Of a DNA stretch of 64,000 nt, positions 1 to 16,027 are shown piece by piece. The stretch spans positions 2,034,001-2,098,000 of the forward strand of contig JBBPEB010000015.1 of assembly GCA_039096225.1 (NCBI GenBank). Direction: 5' to 3'. A program made the translations under genes and the position numbers. Below the pieces are notes generated by a model that did not search any database, was not told the origin of the DNA, and worked only from the letters and a program-made list of their open reading frames with translations. Position 1 is the stretch's first letter. The number at the start of each line of letters is the position of its first letter. This stretch comes from Blastocystis sp. Blastoise. Its lineage: Eukaryota > Sar > Bigyra > Opalinata > Blastocystidae.

Positions 1-537
1 TTATGAAAATGTTTATAATCTCTCAACATTACTTTTATCAAGTATATATATCTATATATATATTATAACATTACTATATATATATTAATATTTTATAACA
101 TTACTATATATATATAGATAATTCGATTGAAAAAGATGGATGTTCTTATTTGACTGATGGATTATTTATGGGGAAATTCGATAAATTGTCGTTACTTAAT
201 ATTTCTAGTAATTATTATACTTATATAAATATTATTATTAATGTATATAATTATATAAAGAAAGTAATTTTCATATTTAAATTATCTATTTATGTATATA
301 TAGATAATAAAATAGGAATTGAAGGATGTATGTATTTATGCAAACATCTTGAAGATGGTCTGTGTAAAAACCTCAAATCACTCGTTTTAACAAGTATATA
401 TAATATATTATTTATCTTTGTTTAAAAAAAAAATCTATATATATATATATTTGTGTTTAGATAATGATACAAAAGAACATCTCAAATCATTTATTGGATA
501 CTACAAAGACAATTTAAAAACACATATTGCTTTCTAA
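1..537 (+). CDS. Leucine-rich-repeat protein, 3' end (partial)
   Basis: Seen: four exons (start outside..41, 118-207, 304-393, 461-537) joined by GT-AG introns, ending at TAA 535-537. Each complete exon encodes one repeat of about 28-30 residues with the pattern N-x-I-x-x-x-G-C-x-Y-L followed by L-x-x-L-x-L-x-S, as in ribonuclease-inhibitor/NLR-type leucine-rich repeats. All introns interrupt the same codon of the repeat in the same phase, just before the conserved Asn. The last exon degenerates into a short capping segment. Known: such repeats form curved protein-binding scaffolds. Partner and cellular role cannot be told from this fragment. The start lies upstream of the window. Confidence 0.75.
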
Positions 538-1126
538 GTGTTTTTTTTAAAATAATATCTCTATTATATTCAATTATTTCTAGCTGTTATTGTTAATCTT
601 GTTTTTATCCGTATTCTTTTCATTTCAATATTGTAATTTGAGTCTATTCATATTCTTTGGAATCCTAGTTTCGTTTTAATATCGTATTCACTTAAATACT
701 TGGATAGATTTATTACTTTCACGATATGATCTTATCAAAATAACTCTAAAATACCTTAAGCATGATCTAAATATTATTTAAAACCATTACAACTCAATAA
801 GAGTTTAATAACAACTTAATATTCTACTATCCTTTTTGAATTAATTATAGAAATAAAATAAAATTCTTTAGTTTACTTTGAATAATTTTTTTCACTTGAT
901 AACAAACTTGTTTATAATTAATTTTGAACTATATTCAATTCAATACTTGAAAAGATCTTCAAAGATAGCATTTCTCTTTTTTTGTGTTTTCAGCAGGAAA
1001 AAGACCTGTTGAATCAGGGAATGTGTTTTATCAGTCTGTAAATGATTTTTTGTTGTTTTTCTCTGCGTTTAACAACTAGTCAATACATTTTAAAAATTTA
1101 TATATTATATAAAGAAAAGATACAGA
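538..1126. other. Intergenic, LRR gene to Rab gene
   Basis: About 590 bp between two same-strand genes. AT-rich with no open frame, RNA gene or repeat that I can recognise. It must hold the end of the LRR transcript and the Rab promoter. Confidence 0.5.
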
Positions 1127-2240
1127 ATGTCAATGATTTCATTTAAAGGGAAAGTAGTTGTTGTTGGTAATGTATCAGTGGGAAAAACATCTATAGCTGC
1201 AAGATTCTACGAAAATAAGTTCAATAAGAATAGTATACCAAGCGTTGGAGGTATATTTCTGAAAATCTTCTAATTATTAATCAATTTTTTTTTTATTATT
1301 TATAGTCTCTTATTTTTCACAATCTGTAAGTGTTGATGATCGTATCAATGTGAAATATTGTATATGGGATACTGCTGGTCAAGAAAGGTATAGAGCTATC
1401 AATCAGTTATATTATAGAGGATCTGGAGCAGCAATTATAGTTTACGATATCACAGATGCTGTATATTCTTTATTATCATTGTTACACTTTTTATAAATTT
1501 TAATGTTATTATTTTTATAATTTTAAATATAGAATTCATTTTTGGCAGTAAAAGAATATTGGATTAATAGTGTTCGTAAAATAGCTGGAGATGATATCAG
1601 TATTTATATATAAAGTTATTTTTGATTATTAATTGATTATTCAATCAATATGTAGAAATCATATAGTTTATTCATATATATATATATATTATTATTTATT
1701 TATAGTTATTGTTTTAGTTGGAAATAAGTGTGATTCTATTGCAAATAGAGCCGTATTAAAAGAAGTATATGAATTTATATATAAATTGCTTCTATATCTA
1801 TATATCGATTTTTGTTAATAATCTTTCTTATAGGAAGCAGAATCTGTTGCTTCACAATCAGATATATTATTCTTCGAATGTTCGGCGAAGACAGGAGAGG
1901 GAATTCAAGAAATATTTCAAGCCATAGGTATTTATATATAGATTAATATATATAGTGTTTTGACCGTTACTTTATTCATATATATATTTATGTATAACAT
2001 TATATTTATTTCATTTTAATAAAGTTAATTAATTATTATATATATATATATAGCAAAAACAGTATTAACAAGGTTTACAGAACAAAAGAATATTGAAGGA
2101 TTCACATTATGCCAATTAGAAGTTAAACCAAAAACTATGTATATTTATATAATTTTTATTATAAACAATAGTTTTATATATTTCTTATATATATATGTAG
2201 AACAATAGAATCTAATAAAAAAACAAAAAAATGCTGTTAA
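1127..2240 (+). CDS. Rab-family small GTPase (Rab5-like)
   Basis: Seven exons (1127-1250, 1306-1460, 1533-1599, 1706-1764, 1834-1927, 2054-2138, 2201-2240) sum to 624 nt, 207 residues. Seen: P-loop GNVSVGKTS (residues about 13-21), switch [14 protein letters not shown], the Rab motif [15 protein letters not shown], base-binding NKCD and ECSAKTGEG, and a C-terminal KKCC. Known: the terminal CC is the site of double geranylgeranylation by Rab GGTase; Rab proteins cycle between GDP and GTP on membranes and direct vesicle tethering and fusion. The YYRG-x-x-AAI-VYD block and the effector region look closest to Rab5/Rab22, which would suggest endosomes, but this assignment is inference. Confidence 0.93.
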
Positions 2241-2888
2241 AAAATCATCTTTTATATTTTTCATATTTTATTTAAATAATTATTAATCCTCTTTTATATG
2301 TTGTGTATTATTTCATTTCATATATATCTCTCTCCATTTCTATCATGGGTTTCATGACTTGCATTATTATCTTTTGTTTCTCGTAAATATCGCATTCACT
2401 TTCATTGTTTTTGTAATCTTTCTATATATTTTATTTTGTATATCTATATGTAATATAACTGTCATATAAATTGTTTTGTTTTGAAAGTAATCAAGGTGAT
2501 TCTATCATTATTTTATGTAATTTAATATATATTTGTGAATTGCCATATATTTGCTATTTTAAAGATTAAATATATTACTACTTGAATGCTCAGTAGAACT
2601 ATTTTCTATACTATTATTAATATACATAATGAACTACATTTTTGTATATAGAACTAAAAGCATAATTATATATATATATTTACATTAAACAACAACAACT
2701 AGAAACATATAATGAGTAAATATCAACTGAAATGAAAGACATAAACTATTTTCAAAGCATGAAATATATATATCATGAAAACAAATAATAATAAAAATGT
2801 ATAGAAGAATACTTTACGAAAAATAATAATATTAAAAGAAGGAAAACATGATATATACAATATATACCCATTATTTATAAATATCAAC

Positions 2889-2948
<60 letters not shown>
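2241..2948. other. Convergent intergenic region with (TA)n
   Basis: About 700 bp between the converging Rab and DUF726 genes. AT-rich, no gene seen. A (TA)n run at about 2893-2948 directly abuts the stop codon of the DUF726 gene, so that gene's 3' UTR begins in a microsatellite. Confidence 0.5.
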
Positions 2949-5931
<2,983 letters not shown>

Positions 5932-7427
5932 CAAAATTCAATTTTTCAGTCTATTTTATCGATTTATATATGAATAAAATATGAATGTTCTTTATTGAAA
6001 ATAATCGTTTTTTTGCCGAAATTTGCCAAAAACTGTATATGGATAAATCTCCCGGTATTTCAGGGTTTGCCATAGAATACCCAGGGTAGAGATACTACCC
6101 TAGAAGGTTTTTGTTATACGCCTTGAGCTTCCAGAAATTCCTTTAAACTGGCTCTTTTTAAAATTTTGAACCTCAACAGAGTCTTTGTGGCTAACGCTGA
6201 TTTTTTTTAAGACAAAACTAAACATACTTTTTAGTTCAATTTTCAGTTTACACTCTACATTTCATTTTTAAAATTGTATATGAGTTTATTTTACTTTTAT
6301 GAACTCAAATATAAATTTTTAAAATTATTTTTTATTGTATTAGTCTCATTTGAGCCTTGTTTATATAGTTAAAGTATTTTTTAGTAAAATATATGAAAAA
6401 TATTTTTGTTTATTGAATTATATAGATAATAAGGAGAAACAGTATTCATTAAGTAACATGATCAGCATACAATAGTTATTTATAGTGAATCTAAATAAAT
6501 TATTAGTAGATTATGCTATATAAATAGTAATCATGTTTTTCCATTTTCATTAAATCGGTCTCTTATTCTTCAATCGTACTCTAATCCATATTTAGAAGAA
6601 AAAAGAAAAGTGATTACAATAGCATTTTTTACGTTTTCTTCTCAATTTGACTTTATAAAGTTTATCCCATAAGATAATATATATTTTCATTTTTTGTGTA
6701 TTCTATTAAATCAGGATTATATTATAGATTCATTTATTATAGAATCAATTATATTTTATTATGTCTCAACTATTAATTATAGCATATTATAAAAGTATGA
6801 AATGCGTATATAGAGAGATGTAAAGTATAAATAATTCATAATAATTGTAAATGATTCGAATAAAAGAGAATTAATGCACAATAAGTGAAAATGTGATCGT
6901 TAGTAGAATCTATGATATATAGTTGCTTATAAAGTTATTTTTCATGATAAACCATGCTAGTCTGAAAGATACTAAAAGTATTTCACAGAATATGATGATT
7001 TTTAAGTATCTACAATTGCTGATTTCATTGTATCATTGAATACTAAAAAACACTTGTAGTTGATCTAAAATAGTATTATTAAAAATAATTTAGATTAAAT
7101 GAGAAATTACCTTTAAATCGGTACTTAAAAAGTAGTTCAACTCTGTTATCTTTTTATTTATATACGTATAATAATAAGCATTATCATAATGTAAAAAACA
7201 ATAAATTTGAAAATATTTTGTTAGTCATGTAATCAAATGAAATTGTTTTTTAAAGTTTTTTTGTATGATTTACATAAATATATATATTTGATAAACAAAA
7301 TGTATTCAATTTTAAAAGAGATATAAGCAAAATAAAAACCTAGTGATATATTCATAACAGTTTTTGGCAAATCTCTAACCCCAATCAACTATCAAAATAT
7401 TTTTTACATAAAAAACAATATATATAT
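5932..7427. other. Intergenic, 1.5 kb
   Basis: Upstream of the DUF726 gene and downstream of CIA2B, both minus strand. No coding sequence seen. A GC-richer patch at about 6050-6110 holds two adjacent inverted repeats: GGTATT...AATACC, then a 7-bp perfect stem AGGGTAG/CTACCCT with a 5-nt loop. The rest is featureless AT-rich sequence. Confidence 0.45.
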
Positions 7428-8374
7428 TTATTTTTCTATTTGAGAGCATTTATTTGAATAATAATGAATTGGATTTTCAAGAACTTGTTGAATGGAATCA
7501 GTATCAGTCTCTAATATACATTTATTGATTACACGTACTATAAAAACATATATCTTATGATTATTTTACATTAAAATATATAAAAACATATATCTTATAA
7601 TGATTTTACATTAAAATATATATATATATATATACATAATGCTTCATTTTCTAAAGCTGCAGCAACACGTTCTTTGTCATTGAATTGTCTATTTACTAAA
7701 TATAGGATATATATAGTAAATTATCACTTAATAAAGTTAACTAGAGTATAATAGAGTAGCTACAGTATAATGAACAATAATAAAGATATATTTATAATCA
7801 TATATAATAATTATTTAATAAATATAATAATAAGTATAATTATAAATATAATAATGCTATAATAAACAAAATAATGCTATAATATATTAAAAAATAAAAA
7901 AATATACAAGCATCTTCAGATTCATGAGATCCTGGAACAACGAGGACTTTATATTTCATTCGAGGAGGTAAAGATCTCATTAGTTTTGTTCGAATACATA
8001 AACCAATAACAGCAGATTGTCTATATATATATATATATATATTGTAATTAATAAAAAATAAAGTAAAAATATATATATAATTTACGTGCAATTAGGTATC
8101 GTTGGATTGAAAAATATGACAATAGAATTATTTTTATCATCAACTTTAATGTTTTTTAATTGAATAACATATAATTGTTCTAAAGACACAGGATGTTCAG
8201 GATCCTTGATTGTTCTGATTAATTCAAATATTTCTAAAGGATCAATAGGATCTCGTATTCTATCATCATGAAGTTGATTCTTTCTCGAAGTCTAATTTAC
8301 TAGAATGAAAAACGTTATAAAACTACTTGTGACTTCTCATAGACAATAGGTGCTGAATTATCTTTACTCATCAT
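7428..8374 (-). CDS. CIAO2B: Cytosolic Fe-S cluster targeting factor CIA2B/MIP18 (FAM96B)
   Basis: Five exons. Two in-frame ATGs lie together at 8374 and 8371; either may start translation. Seen: the DUF59/MIP18 domain, with RIRDPIDPLEIFELIRTIKDPEHP, the hydrophobic strand block NNSIVIFFNPTIPNC, then TKLMRSLPPRMKYKVLVVPG, SHESEDA and NDKERVAAALEN, which are family hallmarks. The Cys of TIPNC corresponds to the reactive Cys of CIA2 proteins. Known: acts with CIA1 and MMS19 in the cytosol to insert 4Fe-4S clusters into client proteins such as DNA polymerases and helicases. The N-terminus is short compared with human. The gene is divergent from the next gene, with about 220 bp between starts. 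Confidence 0.93.
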
Positions 8375-8592
8375 ATAATAATAGATTAAATATAATAAGA
8401 AATGAGTAGAAGAAAAGAATACGAAATTTGCCAGCAAATGTTATATGCAAATAGAAACGGAAACAAAGAGAAACTTCAAAGACAGTTTTCAACACTTTTC
8501 AGAATAATTGATCAATTTTTTTTCATTTTTTTACTTGTGTCAAATTCTTATTGATTAAAGAGTTATATTCATTAATTATTTTTTATATCCAA

Positions 8593-9246
8593 ATGCAACA
8601 TACAGTGCCAACAGAATTAGAATGTCCTATTTGTATGGAAAACATAACAAAAGACAATTATATAGAATATAGAATATCTGAAAGTATTTATTTAAACATA
8701 TTTTATAGTTTATATTTTAAAAAATTCTGTAGATAGTCCGTGGATTCCTTGTCAAGCTTGTGATGATTGTATTGAAATTATACGATCTGGAGCTATGAAG
8801 CGTTATCTTCATGATTTACTTCATGCAGATTGTAGACGTTCCCAACTTCGAGTTCTTCATAAAGGTCCTCCATATTATTTAGATGTATATATATATATAT
8901 ATATATATTTTGGTATTCATTTGAATATATAAAACATATACTATTATTCAAAACTATTATTATTGCTTATATAGATGTCTGAGGTATTTCCTAATTTAGA
9001 ATCATGTCCTATAAAAGAAATATGGCATAGTAAAAATGATACTATCACTTCTGGTAAAGTTGATGTATATATATATATATATATTATATTATATTATTTT
9101 ATTTATTTCTTACATAAATAACAAATATATATTTATAGGATGCATTAGAAGAAAATGAAAGAAAAGAATTTATTGAAAAATATACATTATTAATTGAAAC
9201 ATCCGATGATAATCAAATTGTCAAAGAAACTGATGAAACTAATTAA
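8593..9246 (+). CDS. Small conserved-looking protein with RING-like Cys pairs
   Basis: Four exons (8593-8683, 8733-8884, 8975-9064, 9139-9246) sum to 441 nt, 146 residues. Seen: LECPICMEN near the N-terminus, then PWIPCQACDDCIE, giving spaced Cys pairs as in a zinc-binding or half-RING fold. The full C3HC4 order is not completed, because no later Cys-x2-Cys pair follows. A Met/Leu-rich middle and an acidic, charged C-terminus complete it. I do not recognise the family. Zinc binding, and possibly a ubiquitin-related role, is inference from the first Cys pairs only. It may share a bidirectional promoter with CIA2B. Confidence 0.7.
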
Positions 9247-11823
9247 AGTTATATATATATATATATGTTTCTTTATATAGTATGTATTTGCTATATAGCT
9301 GTTTCTGTCATAACAGTCTTTTTATTTGTTTGTTCAAAGGTAATGTGAAGTTTTAGTAATTATAAGGACAAGGAGAATAATGGAGGAGGATAATACACAT
9401 ACTAAAATGCCAAGAGTTTGATAGAGAGAATTTTTACTATTCATTTTCATTTTTTTTTAAAGGGTTATTTAATTCATTTGTATCTTAATAAACATTTGTA
9501 TAACAAAACGAAGACACATATATAACATGTAAAAAGTAAGTAATAATAATAATGAATGTTACAATGGGGTGAATCAGTGTTTGTAGCATACTCACTAAGT
9601 ATGATTACCTAGATAAGTTAATTAGAATACTATATAACATAAATTGATATAATAAAAATTTATATAGTTAAAAAAATATATTTATATACATTCTTCTTGT
9701 GAAAATGACGATGAGCAATAATAATATATATATCTTATACCAATAAACCTATATATGTATTAAAATATGATAATTAATGTAATAAGATAGAAAAGAATAT
9801 ACCATTTAAAAAAAATGAATGATGAGAGTTCAACTTTTTTCACCTTCAATGCTCATCTATATATAATGGTGATTAGATCTTTTAATAATAATAAAAGTAG
9901 CAGTAATAATAATAATAAAAATAATAATAATAATATATATATCTAAGACCTATAAAAATATAATTAGGTCTATTTAAAAAAGGGTAAAAATAAGAAATGT
10001 TGATAGATAGATACTATTTTATCTAAATTCTATTAAATCACGAATCATTACAACCTATAAAAAAAAATAGAATATGAAAAAATATATAAGCATACAATGA
10101 GCTAACTTTATATATTTAACTCTAGGATACTGTCAAGTGGATTATTTTTCATAAATATACTATATCATGGTTCATACATTATGTAAATGAACTTTTAAAC
10201 AGAAAAGAGGAGAATGAATTGTTTGTCAAGAATAATAGTTTTCTTAAATAAGATATATGCAATAGTAAGTTATTTACTACATTTTAAATATATATTTTGA
10301 CAAGAAAATATTATAATAAAGAAAGATCATGGGAATCACGAAAATCTTATGTAGAAAACAAATTAAAATTCTTTTCTATTTCGTTATTAATAATTTACGA
10401 GTCCTATGTATACCAGTAAACTGACTATTAAGAAATATATACTAATAAGTAACTATGAATGAAAAATAATTTAATGTTAATGGGACACTTAATGCTCTGT
10501 AATTGTAGATTTAACTCTCTATTGAATGAATACATATAATTAAACTCATTTTTGATAATTCATTAGATTAATGAATTTACTTTAACAATAATTTGGAATA
10601 TTTTGGTAAATGTAAGTCTTTTTAAATTATGTGTAGTGTATACGTTTTTGCATTTATTTTTTTGTGACACTTTAAAAATAAGATAATTTCCAATTTTATT
10701 TTTTTTCCCCATTATCATTATTCATTATGTTCATTATGGTAAGTCACCTTACTTACTTGAATTGATAAAGGTTTCATTACTGATCTACCATCTCTAGGAA
10801 TTAATTTCGTTCTGAATATATAATTTTTGTGGTTATATCATAAATTCTAAACCAAATCAGAAATAACAATTAATATCAAATAATACAGTTAATAAAATTA
10901 AATGAGCAACATAAAAAAATGTCGATTTGTTACAATATTTTAAGTTTATTGTGTAAATAGAGCAATTTAAAATAAATAGCAAACGTATGTAGTAACAACA
11001 AAAAAAGTGAAAAATATATATTTAGAATCCAAGGACTTTTAAAAGTTTGGAAAACTTCTATATTAATTATGAAACAAGAGAGTCTGTGTTGTAATACTAT
11101 TCAAGTATATACATAACTATAAAGAATGATAGATAAATGTTTCTTAAATGAAAGGAAATAAGAAATAAAAGAATATACTGTATAGGATAATAATGAATAA
11201 ACACTTGTAAAGATTATTAAAAAAAAAATGAATAAGAAAAATGGAAAAAAAAAATAGAATAAAAAAATCCAAATAAAATGAGAAATAGAATAAAAATAAA
11301 ATCAATATGAATATTTAAAATAGTATATGGTTAATAATTATATGAAATATATAAGTTTTTGACAATAAAATAAATAAAAAATTAGTGTATAATAAATATA
11401 AACGAAGTGAAAAATAAATGTAAATATATATATGAATATAATAGTATTCATTTTTTAAAGATAATGAAGTTGATAAATAATATAAGTAAATAATATAAGA
11501 ATAGTTTAATAAATATTACTAATAAGAATATCAAAATGATTTATTGATAAGGATAGAAATAATGTATATATGTATAAATATAATTCAGTTAAACAAGAAT
11601 AAAGTGTTGTATTATAAATAAATAAAAATAAAAAATAAAAATAAATTAATAATAAGATTATTTTAAATATCAAATAATTTCTTCTTAAATAAATAATATT
11701 CTATATATAATATACAAATAAAAAAAAGAAATGAAATTAGTTTGTACACACAAAAAAAAGAAGATATATATAAAATATATATTGAAATAATAGAATAATG
11801 AAGAGAAAAATAAGTATAATAAT

Positions 11824-11855
<32 letters not shown>

Positions 11856-11858
11856 TCC
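9247..11858. other. Intergenic, 2.6 kb
   Basis: Largest gene-free stretch, between convergent genes. Low-complexity AT-rich sequence with scattered short homopolymers. No tRNA, rRNA, transposon frame or long repeat seen. The (TA)n run at about 11829-11855 borders the stop codon of the surface-protein gene. Confidence 0.45.
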
Positions 11859-12970
11859 TTATAAATCTAAATTATTACCATCTAAGCTTAATGGTGGAAT
11901 ATTATCAAAATAATCATCATCATCTGTATTGTTATTTATATTATTATTTATAGTATTACTAATATTACTTCTATAACCATTCATATTATTATTCATATTA
12001 TTATTATTCATATTATAATTATTATATTTGTTATCATTAGTATAATTATTATTAGTATATTGAGGACTAAAAGTAGTACTAGGAGGAGGTGACCATCGTG
12101 ATGAATGTACATATGGTGAATTTCTATTAATAGTAGTATAGTTATTTATATTCATAGTATTATTAGAGGGTTTTTGTTTAGTAGAAGTATTATTTGTATT
12201 TAGAGTAAAAGAGGTATCTGAAGAATGGCTACTATATGCAGATAATGTTGGCGACATTAATTTTGAATAATGATAACTAAATACTGATTTTGAACCATCT
12301 AATGTTTCTTTTACACTATCATTAAATGAATTATATGTATCTTTCTTGGTATGTTGATAATTCTGATTAGGAATAGAATTAATAGAATAATCACGTTTAC
12401 TAGTCATACTATTTGGAGAGAATTGATTTGATAACATAGGTGCCATTTGTTGTTTATATATAGTATTTGGACTACTATTAGTAGAAGAGGAATGATAATA
12501 GGTTTGACTACTTGTATAATTATATGTATTTTTAGTTTTATTATCATAAGAAGATTGAAAATGTTCAGGAGATGAAGAAGAAGCAATAGTATGAGACGAT
12601 AGAACAGGTATATTTCCTTTAGGAGTAATTTTATTCGAAATACTAGATTTTGAGATAAAATGATTCTCTGGAGTAGAATCAGTAGAAGAAGGAACACTTG
12701 AGGGTGTACTAGAAGGAACACTACTTGAACCACTATTATATAAATTATTATTTATAGAATTACGTTTATTAGAATTATTTTTAGAAACAGTATTTGTATT
12801 CATAAATAAAGTAGAAACTACTGTAGCACTTTTTACACTATTCTTAAACATATTTCGTGATGATATATTTCCTTTTTTCGAGTAAAAAGGAGATTGTAAT
12901 GAAGTATTCTTTATGGCAGGAGGTGAATCATATTGGCTTGATGGAGATGAGAAAACACTATTATTAGGTA

Positions 12971-13037
<67 letters not shown>

Positions 13038-13165
13038 TGGAAGCTTATTTCCACTTAAACTCTCTGGACTACAATTAGAAAATGGAGAATCCGAATCTGC
13101 GAGAGAAAGTGGAGGATAGGAAGGGATAGGAAGAGGAGGAGTGAAAGTATTACTATTATTAGCAA

Positions 13166-13264
<99 letters not shown>

Positions 13265-13699
13265 TCTTATTTATAGAATAAACAGAGGTTATACTTTGCA
13301 TAGAATTCTTTCGTGGATTGTGAGAAAAATTAGTAGTAGATTCAGAATCCGAAATAGTTATTTTCCGTGGGAATAAATAGGATGGAGGTTGTACTTCAGG
13401 AAGTGGCCTTAAATGAAGAACATTCTTCTCCCAATCAGGAGTAGTATATTTCTTATCTGATTTCTTAGAATCTGCTGTATAAATAACATTTGGAGATGGC
13501 TTTGAATTCCATCTATTTGGAATAGGAGGATTATATACAGATTGTTCTTTAGGAGATAAAGACTCAATATTTTCTTTATTGATTACCATATTATTATTAT
13601 TATACTCATTATTATTATACTCATTATTATTAAAAATATTATTATTATTATTATACTTATTATTATATTTATTATTACTATTATTACTACCATCATTAC

Positions 13700-13735
<36 letters not shown>

Positions 13736-15941
13736 CATTTTCTTCCTCTTCCTCTTCCTCTTCTTCTTCTTCTTCACTATCAGTAGAAGGAGTAGATAAT
13801 TCTGGATTTAAATATTCAGAGAGTTCTAATTGTAACGCAGGATCTGCCACAATCTGAGGATATGCTTTTGTTGTTGGTCTATATAAATATGATATAAATA
13901 TAAATATAAATATAAATAAAAATAAAAATAAAAATAAAAATAAAAATAAAAATAAAAATAACAATAACAATAACAATAAAAATAGAAATAAAAAAATAAA
14001 ATAAAATAAAAATAAAATAAATATAAAAATATATTCACTGACTAATTAAACAAATATGAATTAAAAAAAAAATAATAGTAAAGTAATATTCTATATTAAT
14101 GAAAAGAAATGAAATATATACTTATATCGTTCTTGTTTCGTTTTTTTATGTTTCCCACAACAACAAAGACAAATACTTAGTATTAATACAAAAAGAATAA
14201 TTCCACCTATAATAAAATACATTAAATAATAATTTTCTAAAGAATTAATAATTTCAAATGTAAAAGAACAAGAACCTTGAGAATTGACTACTTCGATAAT
14301 AATATGATCACGATATATAATATCACTATGAATTGTATAATTATTAATTAATTGAAAATAATTATATTTTTGATTAATATATATAGCTGTAACAATTCCA
14401 GTATAATTAAAAGTTACAGTATATCCTTTAGAATCTGATATAATTTCAAGTTCTTCTTCACATACAGGTTTTTGTAATATACAATAAGTAATATTTGTAG
14501 TCCATTGTTTATTCATACAATAAGAATCATAATTACCTATATAATAAGAAGGACATTGTCTTACTTGCATTTGACCATTTATTCCTGGATATATATTAAG
14601 TAGAGGAGTTGACGGACATAATAATGGTTGATTAATAGTTAATAAATGAATAGATTGTATTAATGGTGAATTATAATATTCATAGGGATAATCAGAATGG
14701 CCATAAATTATACGAATTATTAATATATAATATGTATATCCGTTATATATAGTTGCAGGAAAATATCGTTTATTTATTCCTGTTTGTAAATAATTACTTG
14801 CTATTTTTTCTTTATATATTTCTACATAATATATACCATCTTGACTACCTTGTATAGTAATATGATATTCTAATGGCTTTGAACCTTTTCTATATTCTAT
14901 ACTATATCCATTAACTTCTGTATTCTCATTAAATGGCATATGATATGAATAATATTCTAAAACATATTCTGTTTTTAAGGAACTTGTTTCTGCTAATCGA
15001 GAGACTAATTTCATTGGATAATCTGATCGGTAATAAGATACTTCAACATCTATAGAGTTAAAAAGAGAATAAATAAGAGAAAAAATTATTATTATTTGAA
15101 TTATTTTTGAATAATAATAAATATAATAAACTAATAAATATAATAATAAATATAATAAAATAATAATAATAATAATAATAATAAATATAATAATAATATA
15201 TATATATAATACTATCGGGTATATTTTCATAAAGAGTATATTTCATTTGATCAAAGGATAAAGTATAATGATTTGAATTCGAAATAAATGTATATAATTG
15301 ACAAGAAGAAGATTGTATATATCGTTCTATATATATAGAAGCAGTTCTTATTATACATTCAGTATTCTTTATATCTTTATTACGTGTATCTTTAAATATA
15401 ATTAATTTATTCATATATATAGTAATAGAATCACATAATGGATATTGTATATATAATATTCTATAATTATTTCCTTGTGTTTCTACTCGTAGAGATAATG
15501 TAAATGATTGACGTATATATATATATTGAGAAGAAGTCGGAACAGAAGATAAAGATAAAGTTCGCCATGAAATAGAATCCCATTTTGTGGGTGGAATCGC
15601 ATATTTAGTTGAATGCAAAGAATGTTTTATAGGAAAAGTAGTAGAAGAAGATTCTGTTTCATTTTTAATATATGTATTAATATATGTATTAATATATGTA
15701 TTAATATATGTATGATTATGAATAATATTCCGTAGTTTATGTTTATATTCATGAATCATTTTGTTTAGAGTTACATAATTAATTAAATACCATTTATCAT
15801 CTAGTGGTATATCTGTATTATATACAGTAATAGAAGTAGAAGACATCAATAAGGAATCAACTATATTAATAGAGTATAAAATAGTATATAATGTATAATT
15901 GATTATATAAAGATATTTTAATTTAAAATATTATTAAGAAA

Positions 15942-16027
<86 letters not shown>

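Noticed and set aside
6050-6110. tRNA gene
   Set aside because: Hairpins are present but there is no B-box (GGTTCGANNCC) or cloverleaf.
9247-11858. Transposon or non-coding RNA in the 2.6-kb gap
   Set aside because: No transposase or reverse-transcriptase frame, terminal repeats or structured GC-rich segment seen.
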